DNA of 7,457 bases from CAIUSP01 sp040375675 (lineage in GTDB: Bacteria > Actinomycetota > Thermoleophilia > Solirubrobacterales > 70-9): positions 1 to 7,457 of the forward strand of contig JBEIRY010000073.1 of assembly GCA_040375675.1 (NCBI GenBank), given 5' to 3'. Below are positions 1-5,263 of the stretch, piece by piece. A model generated the notes under the pieces. That model made no database searches. It saw only the letters and a program-made list of their open reading frames with translations, and was not told the DNA's origin. The position numbers were made by a program, and so were the translations under genes. The stretch's first letter is position 1. The number at the start of each line of letters is the position of its first letter.

Positions 1-84
1 CGCGGCTGTGCGCTTGCCAAGGGGCTCTTGAAGCGCGTCGAGCTCGACGCGGACGGTCACGCTGTACTGGGCACTGGCAGTCAT
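1..84 (-). CDS. N-terminus of ACT-domain protein (possibly NAD-dependent malic enzyme), partial
   Basis: Reading the minus strand from the ATG at 84 gives 28 codons, with no stop, to the window edge. The peptide begins MTASAQYSVTVRVELDALQE and continues PLGKRTAA. It has the first-strand pattern of an ACT domain (YSVTVRVEL, then a turn and PLGK-TAA where ACT domains usually have PGxLGxxTxAI). Some actinobacterial NAD-dependent malic enzymes carry such an N-terminal ACT-like region starting with a similar YSxTxRxE segment, so that is my best guess; other ACT-bearing enzymes or regulators are possible. It diverges from polA with 49 bp between the two ATGs. There is no good Shine-Dalgarno sequence before the ATG, but a TATCAT hexamer lies 7 nt upstream, which would suit leaderless translation. 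The catalytic part lies outside the window, so the product name is tentative. Confidence 0.55.
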   Translation of the reverse strand, partial: MTASAQYSVTVRVELDALQEPLGKRTAA

Positions 85-91
85 GGCTTCG

Positions 92-97
92 ATGATA
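92..97 (-). promoter_or_regulatory. Candidate -10 element for a leaderless transcript of the leftmost gene
   Basis: On the minus strand TATCAT (97 to 92) matches TANNNT and is followed by exactly 7 nt and then the ATG at 84. That geometry puts the transcription start at or next to the start codon, as in leaderless actinobacterial mRNAs. The -35 region is poor: TGGCCG at an 18-bp spacing matches only three consensus bases. The call rests on the -10 alone. Confidence 0.35.
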
Positions 98-133
98 GGC
101 AGCCCCGTCGCCTCGCGGCCATAGGATCAAGGA

Positions 134-2854
134 ATGGCAACTCCTCGGTCATCTTCGAAATCCGGAAAGAAGAAGTCTCCAGCCAAGTCGAAGGCTGCGA
201 GCAAGGCGAAGCCGAAGAAAGCTGCGGGCGCTGCACACGACGGCGACCTCTTCCTGATCGACGGCAACAGCCTCGCCTACCGGGCCTTCTACGCGCTGCC
301 CGAGTCGATGTCCACCCGCGACGGGCGCCCCACCAACGCTATCTACGGGTTCGCGCTGATGATGGCCAAGGTGCTCGAGGACTTCAAACCCGGTGCCGTG
401 ATCGTTGCCTGGGATGCCGGCATGTCCGACAGAGAGAAGATCTATGAGCCTTACAAGGCCCAGCGTCCCCCAAAGCCCGACCTGCTCTCCGAGCAGTGGC
501 CACACCTTCCGGAGCTAACCGAGGCCTTCGGGTTCCTCAACGTGAAGGTTCCTGGATACGAGGCCGATGACGTCCTGGGCACACTCGCCATCAGGGCGAT
601 GAAGCAGGGGATACCGGTGACCGTCTTGTCCGGCGACCGCGACGTCTACCAACTCGTATCCGACGGAGTGCGCGTGATGTCCACGACCAAAGGGGTCAGC
701 GAGACGAAGGTCTACGACTCGACGGCGGTGGAGGAGCGCTACGGGGTGCCACCTGAGTTGGTCACGGACCTCATGGGCCTCAGAGGAGACAAGTCCGACA
801 ACATCCCCGGGGTTCCCGGGATCGGAGACAAGACGGCTGCGCAGTTACTTGCCGAGTACGGATCGCTCGAGGCGGTACTCGACAACGCCGACAACGTTTC
901 CGGCACGAAGCGGAGCCAAAATCTCAAAGACCACGCCGACGACGCACGTATCTCCAAGCAGTTGGCGACGATCATCACCGACGTCGAGGTCGAGGTGGAC
1001 TTGAAGCAGTTGATGTCCACCGAGCCAGACCGCAGTGGGCTTGCTGCGATCGCGCAGGAGTTCGAACTGCGCCGGATAGTGGACCGCCTCGGTGCTGCTT
1101 TGGGTCCTGGTGAGGTGCCGGAGGTTCCCGATACCGATGAGCGCTTGGAGGTGGTTGAACAAGACGGAGGTCTCTCTGGCCTCGCAAAAGGTGAAGTGGC
1201 GATATCGGTTGCACCCTCGGACAAGTCATTTCTCTGGGCCGCCAGCGATGGCAAGAAGGTGGTCCAGGGCGAGGCTGGCTCAGTCGAGGACCTGGTCGCG
1301 GAGTTGGGCGATCGGCCCCTGATAGGTCATGACTTGAAGAACCTGGCGGGCGGGTCACGAACCGGGCTGCTCTCGGCCGAAGGGGCAGACGCCTTGGTTC
1401 TCCATCACGACACGATGCTCGGGGCGTATCTCCTCGAGCCAGGCAGGCGCTCTTACGACCTCGCTGAAGTTGCTTCGCGTAAGGGGCTGACCGCATCGAC
1501 TTCGAGCGATGGCGACCCAGATGACGAGGCGCAAATGGAGCTGGGAGCTGAGCCCGCTGCCGACCCCGCCGCCGATGCCCGGTTGATCTGGGAGATCGCC
1601 AAGCAGCAGCGAAAGGATCTGGAGAAGGCGGATCTCTTGGGTCTTCTCGAGGACATCGAGATGCCCTTGATCCGAGTGCTGGTCGATATGGAGCGACTGG
1701 GCATCAAGCTGGATCCGGCCCGGCTCGAGGAGATCGGCAAGGGCTTCCAGAAGCGCTTGACGAAATTGGAGAAGGCGATCTACAAGGACGCTGGCAGGGA
1801 ATTCACCATCGGCTCGCCCCAGCAGCTCTCCGAGGTCCTGTTCGAGGAGATGAAGCTGACGCCAGGGAAGAAGGGCAAGACCTACTACTCGACCGACGCC
1901 AGCGTTCTGCGAAAGATCCGCGACGAGAGTCCGATCATCGAACGCATCATGGAGTGGCGTGAGCTGAGCAAACTCAAGAGCACCTATCTCGATCCACTCC
2001 CTGGGGATATCGACCCCGACGACGGCCGGATCCACACGACCTTCAATCAGGCAGCGACCGCCACGGGCCGCTTGTCCAGTACCAAGCCGAACCTGCAGAA
2101 CATTCCCATCCGCTCCGACGAAGGAAGACCGATCAGGTCCTGCTTCGTGGCAAGCCGCGGCAGGAGGCTTCTGGCCGCCGACTACGACCAGGTCGAGATG
2201 CGCATCTTGGCTGCGGTTGCCGGAGACGAGCAACTGCAGAAGATCTTCAACGACGGCGAAGACGTGCATGCGGCCACCGCAGCGGAGGTGCTGGGGGTCG
2301 AGGCGGCGGATGTAGGTCCTGCCGAGCGCTCGAAGGCAAAGATGGTCAACTACGGAATCGCCTACGGCCTTTCCGCTTTTGGGCTGGCGGAGCGGTTGGA
2401 CATTCCCCAAGACGAGGCTGCGGGCTACATCGAAAGCTACTTCGAGCGCTTTCCGGCGATCGATGCGTACATGAAGGACGCGATCGCCAAAGCTAAGAAG
2501 GACGGATACGCATCCACGCTGTTGGGTCGGCGACGACCCATACCCGAGCTACGCTCGGATCGCCCTCAGGTTCGAAGCCAGGGCGAGAGGCTCGCGATCA
2601 ACATGCCCATTCAGGGGACCTCGGCCGATGTGATCAAGCTGGCGATGATCAATTCCCGCACTGCACTGTCGGAAGGGGGCATGGAGACCAAACTTATCCT
2701 GCAGATCCATGACGAACTCCTCTTCGAGGGCCCTACCGACGAGATGGAGGCGGCGGAGAAACTGGTGGAGCGTGAGATGAGCGGTGCGCTCGAACTCAAT
2801 CCGAGACTCACGGTGGGCGTGGGTGTCGGAGGCGACTGGCTCTCAGCCAAGTAG
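134..2854 (+). CDS. polA: DNA polymerase I (5' nuclease plus family A polymerase, proofreading domain decayed)
   Basis: This encodes 906 aa, normal for full-length Pol I, which fills gaps, removes RNA primers and serves excision repair. The start is fixed by an in-frame TAG at 122-124 and AGGA at 123-126, 7 nt before the ATG. Residues 1-37 are a Lys/Ala/Ser-rich tail. The 5' nuclease (about 38-330) shows LIDGNS (D43), GYEADD, SGDRD and the helix-hairpin-helix segment GDKSDNIPGVPGIGDK. The 3'-5' exonuclease-like region (about 340-500) lacks key acids: E. coli D355/E357 correspond to S358/A360, and D424 to L404, so proofreading should be absent. The polymerase (about 510-906) has motif A ADYDQVEMR (D683, steric-gate E688), an O-helix with R732, K736 and Y740, and motif C QIHDELLF (D860, E861). 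A strong hairpin follows the stop. Identity is certain; loss of proofreading is inferred from the missing residues. Confidence 0.98.
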   Translation: MATPRSSSKSGKKKSPAKSKAASKAKPKKAAGAAHDGDLFLIDGNSLAYRAFYALPESMSTRDGRPTNAIYGFALMMAKVLEDFKPGAVIVAWDAGMSDREKIYEPYKAQRPPKPDLLSEQWPHLPELTEAFGFLNVKVPGYEADDVLGTLAIRAMKQGIPVTVLSGDRDVYQLVSDGVRVMSTTKGVSETKVYDSTAVEERYGVPPELVTDLMGLRGDKSDNIPGVPGIGDKTAAQLLAEYGSLEAVLDNADNVSGTKRSQNLKDHADDARISKQLATIITDVEVEVDLKQLMSTEPDRSGLAAIAQEFELRRIVDRLGAALGPGEVPEVPDTDERLEVVEQDGGLSGLAKGEVAISVAPSDKSFLWAASDGKKVVQGEAGSVEDLVAELGDRPLIGHDLKNLAGGSRTGLLSAEGADALVLHHDTMLGAYLLEPGRRSYDLAEVASRKGLTASTSSDGDPDDEAQMELGAEPAADPAADARLIWEIAKQQRKDLEKADLLGLLEDIEMPLIRVLVDMERLGIKLDPARLEEIGKGFQKRLTKLEKAIYKDAGREFTIGSPQQLSEVLFEEMKLTPGKKGKTYYSTDASVLRKIRDESPIIERIMEWRELSKLKSTYLDPLPGDIDPDDGRIHTTFNQAATATGRLSSTKPNLQNIPIRSDEGRPIRSCFVASRGRRLLAADYDQVEMRILAAVAGDEQLQKIFNDGEDVHAATAAEVLGVEAADVGPAERSKAKMVNYGIAYGLSAFGLAERLDIPQDEAAGYIESYFERFPAIDAYMKDAIAKAKKDGYASTLLGRRRPIPELRSDRPQVRSQGERLAINMPIQGTSADVIKLAMINSRTALSEGGMETKLILQIHDELLFEGPTDEMEAAEKLVEREMSGALELNPRLTVGVGVGGDWLSAK

Positions 2855-2883
2855 GCGGCAATCTCAATCTGCCCCAGCAGCAA

Positions 2884-2909
2884 AACGGGGCGCCATTCGG
2901 CGCCCCGTT
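2884..2909. terminator. Bidirectional intrinsic terminator between convergent polA and the Ca-binding-type gene
   Basis: A perfect 11-bp inverted repeat (AACGGGGCGCC / GGCGCCCCGTT) closes a 4-nt ATTC loop. On the plus strand it is followed by TTCTTGAATCTCTTC, and on the minus strand the stem ends in TTTTG. It lies 29 nt after the polA stop and 32 nt after the end of the convergent gene, so it can serve both transcripts. Confidence 0.87.
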
Positions 2910-2941
2910 CTTGAATCTCTTCTGTTCCCCCTGGCTTTTGC

Positions 2942-3583
2942 CTAGGCGGCGGGGTCAGTGACAGGCGGGACGATCTCGATCTTCCGGAAGGTTGCTCCGG
3001 TCGAGTCGAATTCGACTGTCGCTTCGTGAACCACAACACCTACGGCGAGATCGTCAACCGAGCAGAGGTCGCCCTCGTCTCCGTGATGATCGCCATGGTG
3101 ATGCTCGCCCTCGTCGCCGTCATCGTCTCCATGGCGGTCGCGCTGGCTGCTGGCGGGAGCCGGATCGACCGGCGGTGGGGTGTCATCCCCATCGTCTGCC
3201 ACCTCACACTCGACGCGCGTGCGATCGGTGACCGTTCCGCTGATCGTTCCACCGGCGTACAACTCGACGGTCAGCTGACCGGTGCTCGAGTCCCAGGCCG
3301 AAATTGCTCCGGCATTTTCCTCGACATCGGTTACCCCGTCATTGTCGGTGTCGGCATCACGCGGATTGGTTCCGGCAAGGAACTCGCCGCGGTTGCGGAG
3401 ACCGTCGGTGTCTTGATCCTTCTTGCGCTGGTCCACCTTGAGCGAGAGCTTGTTCGCTTTCTCCCACTTGTCCGGGATGCGATCCCTGTTTACGTCCTTG
3501 GCCGATGCCATCGCTGGAGCGGCGAACGCGACTAGCGCGAGAGCAGAACCCACGATCACTGCCTTGAGCTGAAAACCCTTCAT
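2942..3583 (-). CDS. Secreted protein with thrombospondin type 3 / EF-hand-like calcium-binding repeats and a His/Asp-rich insert
   Basis: This encodes 213 aa. The ATG at 3583 is chosen over an upstream in-frame start because it has GGAAAGGA 9 nt before it and begins a signal peptide (MKGFQLKAVIVGSALALVAF, likely cleaved after an Ala near 26-28). Residues 30-90 hold three Asp-rich loops: DVNRDRIPDKWE, DQDTDGLRNRGE and DADTDNDGVTDVEE. These match the DxDxDGxxDxxE pattern of TSP3/EF-hand-like calcium sites. Next comes a beta-rich segment (about 93-126, with AISAWDSSTGQLTVELYAGG) ending at C126. An acidic, His-rich insert follows (about 128-173, with HHHGDHHGDEGD). A last beta-rich stretch starts at C174. 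C126 and C174 are the only cysteines and could pair once exported. The gene follows the sigma factor on the same strand and shares a promoter-like element with it. Calcium binding is inferred from the motifs; no catalytic function is visible. Confidence 0.85.
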   Translation of the reverse strand: MKGFQLKAVIVGSALALVAFAAPAMASAKDVNRDRIPDKWEKANKLSLKVDQRKKDQDTDGLRNRGEFLAGTNPRDADTDNDGVTDVEENAGAISAWDSSTGQLTVELYAGGTISGTVTDRTRVECEVADDGDDTPPPVDPAPASSQRDRHGDDDGDEGEHHHGDHHGDEGDLCSVDDLAVGVVVHEATVEFDSTGATFRKIEIVPPVTDPAA

Positions 3584-3608
3584 CTGTCTGATTCCTTTCC
3601 AGTCGTTT

Positions 3609-3633
3609 GGGCTTACGCCAGGGGGCGAAGCCC
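3609..3633 (-). other. Imperfect hairpin in the 5' leader of the Ca-binding-type gene
   Basis: GGGCTT-A-CGCC pairs with GGCG-AAGCCC across a 4-nt loop, giving 10 bp with one bulged A at 3615. It lies 14 nt downstream of the promoter-like element and 25 nt before the ATG. No T-tract follows in the minus direction, so it is not a normal terminator of the sigma gene. An mRNA-stabilising or translational role is possible. Confidence 0.5.
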
Positions 3634-3647
3634 TCTTACATGACTGA

Positions 3648-3673
3648 AACACGGACTCTCGGCAAAAGTCACG
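3648..3673 (-). promoter_or_regulatory. Promoter-like element, copy 2 (upstream of the Ca-binding-type gene)
   Basis: On the minus strand the element reads CGTGACTTTT, G, CCGA, five bases, CGTGTT. It matches the copy at 5224-5249 at 20 of 26 positions or better, with identical spacing between the two conserved blocks. GTGAC, 17 nt, then GTT resembles the geometry of ECF promoters of the GGAAY-N18-GTT type. It sits between the sigma stop and the downstream ATG, so the last gene probably has its own promoter. The sigma factor that reads it is inferred, not shown. Confidence 0.6.
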
Positions 3674-3685
3674 GCAAGATCTTGC
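3674..3685. promoter_or_regulatory. 12-bp perfect palindrome abutting the promoter-like element
   Basis: GCAAGATCTTGC is its own reverse complement and directly touches the CGTGAC end of the promoter-like element. Its place at the -35 side makes a dimeric regulator site conceivable. The other copy of the promoter-like element has no counterpart, and a palindrome of this length can occur by chance. Confidence 0.25.
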
Positions 3686-3700
3686 GCTGCGAAGACTGAT

Positions 3701-5167
3701 TCAGGGCAGGCGTGGACGATCTAGGCTTCCGTCTTCTCCGCGGCCTTCGCTGTGACCTTCGCTCGAATCCTCGCGATCTCCGCCGCCATCGCCTTTGCCA
3801 CCACCGCCGCCGCCGGACCCGCCGTGGCCTCCTTCCCCACCACCATCGCCCTTGCCGCCGCCCGAGCCGCCGTGGCCTCCTTCGCCGCCACCGCTGCCGC
3901 CGGACCCGCCGTGGCCTCCTTCGCCGCCGCCATCGCCTTTGCCGCCGCCCGAGCCGCCGTGGCCTCCTTCGCCGCCGCCATCGCCTTTGCCACCGCCGCT
4001 GCCGCCGGACCCGCCGTGCTCTCCTTCGCCGCCGCCCTGCGGGGGTCTACCGCTGCCCTCTGAAGAAGTGCCGCCTTCACCGTGTGGACCGTCACCGTTC
4101 GGACCGCCATGACCTGATGAGTCAGATCCAGAGCCATGTCCCTTACTCTCACCATCTTGCCTTGGTTCGCTTCCGGGACCCGACGCACCACCCTCGGAGC
4201 CGCCATCTCCTGAACCTGAATTACTCGACCCAGACTCGGCCTCGAGCGCAGCGGTGTTCGGGTTGCTGTTGCGATCTGCATTCCGTTTGACCGCAACTCC
4301 ACCGACGACTCCGCCACCAGCGATCACCGCGACCACTGCGACCTTGGCGATTCCAGCGCTGCCGAGTCCGGCCAGCGCTCCTCCAGCCGCTCCACCTCCA
4401 GCAGCCGCACCTCCTGCCGACGCCCCACCTACCGCCGCAACTGTGCCACCAGCTGCAGCGGCACCGGCAGCTCCAGCTGCCCCGGCGCCCGGTGCGCTTC
4501 CGCCAGATGCTGCGCTTCCACCAGCCGCGACGGCCGCACCGCCGGCTGCCGAGGATCCGGATGTTGCGAGCCAGGCGATCAGCGGGATCGGGATCAACGC
4601 ACCCATCGCATTTCGCACGTTCAGTCGGGCTCGGTGGATCAGTTGTTTGGTCGCGCCGGAGCTGACGTTCAGCTCTTCTGCAATCTCTTCATGGCTGAAG
4701 CCGCCGAGTTCACGCCCTACCAGTGCCTTGCGCTGCGCTTCCGGAAGCTCAGAGATCGCTGCCACGACCCCCGCCAGTTCTGCGCTGCGTTCAAGGCTCT
4801 GGTGCGGCTGGTCGACACCGTCCATCGCCTCGTCGAGTTCGTCGTGGCCGTGCTTTTTGTTGTCGCGGATGTCGTTGAGGGCGGTGTTGCGCACGACCTT
4901 GTAGAGCCATGGCTTCGGCTCGATCTCCTGTTCGCTGTGGAGCGCTTTGTGGGCCTTTATGAGCGAATCCTGGACGACATCTTCTGCTCTGTCGCGACCG
5001 ACGATCGCCCCTGCATAGCCCACCAGCGGTGCGCGATAACGGTTCACGAGTTCCTCGAACGCAGGGTCTACTCCCCGGCGGAAAAGCTTCAGAAGTCTCT
5101 TGTCAGATTGCATGCTGAGCGTTGCCCTCGCGAGCGGTGGGGTGCTTGTCGGGGAACCCGGTTCCAT
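3701..5167 (-). CDS. ECF-type RNA polymerase sigma factor with transmembrane and Gly/His-rich C-terminal extension
   Basis: This encodes 488 aa, against about 170-220 for a usual ECF sigma factor. Region sigma-2 (about 35-105) shows FEELVNRYRAPLVGYA, DRAEDVVQDSLIKAH and KPWLYKVVRNTALNDIRD. Region sigma-4 (about 134-185) shows ISELPEAQRKALVGRELGG, FSHEEIAEELNVSSGATKQ and HRARLNVR. After the sigma core come a hydrophobic stretch (about 188-203, LIPIPLIAWLAT), a 70-residue Ala/Gly linker, a second hydrophobic stretch (about 272-293, IAKVAVVAVIAGGGVVGGVA) followed by KR, and a 195-residue Gly/Ser/Glu/His tail. No anti-sigma gene lies beside it, so the extension may do that job at the membrane. 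The start is uncertain: 5167 follows an in-frame TAG and has no clear ribosome site, while M19 at 5113 has GAGGG 11 nt upstream. The sigma assignment is firm; tethering, topology and any sensing role are inferred. Confidence 0.9.
   Translation of the reverse strand: MEPGSPTSTPPLARATLSMQSDKRLLKLFRRGVDPAFEELVNRYRAPLVGYAGAIVGRDRAEDVVQDSLIKAHKALHSEQEIEPKPWLYKVVRNTALNDIRDNKKHGHDELDEAMDGVDQPHQSLERSAELAGVVAAISELPEAQRKALVGRELGGFSHEEIAEELNVSSGATKQLIHRARLNVRNAMGALIPIPLIAWLATSGSSAAGGAAVAAGGSAASGGSAPGAGAAGAAGAAAAGGTVAAVGGASAGGAAAGGGAAGGALAGLGSAGIAKVAVVAVIAGGGVVGGVAVKRNADRNSNPNTAALEAESGSSNSGSGDGGSEGGASGPGSEPRQDGESKGHGSGSDSSGHGGPNGDGPHGEGGTSSEGSGRPPQGGGEGEHGGSGGSGGGKGDGGGEGGHGGSGGGKGDGGGEGGHGGSGGSGGGEGGHGGSGGGKGDGGGEGGHGGSGGGGGGKGDGGGDREDSSEGHSEGRGEDGSLDRPRLP
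3776..4024 (-). repeat. In-frame Gly/His/Glu tandem repeat array in the sigma-factor tail
   Basis: Five degenerate units with core GGHGGSGGGKGDGGGE (16 residues, 48 bp) have lengths of 19, 16, 13, 16 and 19 residues. Length changes come in steps of three residues (a GGS or GGG insertion, or loss of the GKGD part), always in frame. Each unit keeps one His, and acidic and Lys residues sit at fixed places. Such an array can expand or contract by slippage or recombination. The GC-rich repeat leaves several other frames open, which are not genes. Confidence 0.9.
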
Positions 5168-5176
5168 CTCTAGTTC

Positions 5177-5208
5177 AGGCTAGCGCTGCTGCAGGTTGCG
5201 CTGAGCCT
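5177..5208 (-). other. Imperfect hairpin in the 5' leader of the sigma-factor gene
   Basis: AGGCTAGCGC pairs with GCGCTGAGCCT with one bulged base and an 11-nt loop. It begins 15 nt downstream of the promoter-like element and ends 9 nt before the ATG at 5167, so it would cover the ribosome-binding region of that start. The leader of the Ca-binding-type gene has a hairpin in a similar place. No T-tract follows. Confidence 0.45.
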
Positions 5209-5223
5209 CTTTCCTGGCCCTTG

Positions 5224-5249
5224 AACACGCTGGATCGGGAAAAGTCACG
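5224..5249 (-). promoter_or_regulatory. Promoter-like element, copy 1 (upstream of the ECF sigma-factor gene)
   Basis: On the minus strand it reads CGTGACTTTT, C, CCGA, five bases, CGTGTT, with a 10-base gap between the outer blocks exactly as at 3648-3673. It begins just after the stop of the preceding oxidoreductase and about 56 nt before the sigma ATG. ECF sigma factors commonly transcribe their own genes, so a matching element before the sigma gene and its neighbour fits autoregulation. This is inference from two copies. Confidence 0.6.
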
Positions 5250-5263
5250 CCCTTCGACCGAGA

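Noticed and set aside
1355..2410. 351-aa open frame on the strand opposite polA
   Set aside because: It lies entirely within the polA polymerase region and shows no domain, ribosome site or sensible composition.
3026..3535. Plus-strand frame with a membrane-like hydrophobic stretch opposite the Ca-binding-type gene
   Set aside because: The hydrophobic run is the complement of the Asp/His-rich codons (GAC, GAT and CAT read as valine, isoleucine and methionine). The minus-strand gene has a ribosome site and signal peptide.
3584..3652. Upstream ATG at 3652 as the start of the Ca-binding-type gene
   Set aside because: It would put 23 residues before the signal peptide and overlaps the promoter-like element and hairpin; the ATG at 3583 has a good ribosome site.
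3776..4024. CRISPR-like regular spacing of repeats
   Set aside because: The units are directly adjacent, degenerate, in frame within a coding region, and have no unique spacers.
3712..4317. Several long open frames over the repeat region, giving Pro-rich, Ala-rich or Arg/His-rich proteins on both strands
   Set aside because: They are by-products of a GC-rich repeat that contains almost no stop triplets. The sigma-factor frame is the only one with a recognised domain joined to it.
4254..4904. Ala/Pro-rich 216-aa plus-strand frame opposite the sigma linker
   Set aside because: It is the complement of the Ala/Gly linker and sigma-4 codons, with no independent evidence of coding.
5177..5208. 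Intrinsic terminator for the flavoprotein gene
   Set aside because: The stem is bulged, the loop is 11 nt and no T-tract follows in the minus direction; it lies 9 nt before a start codon.
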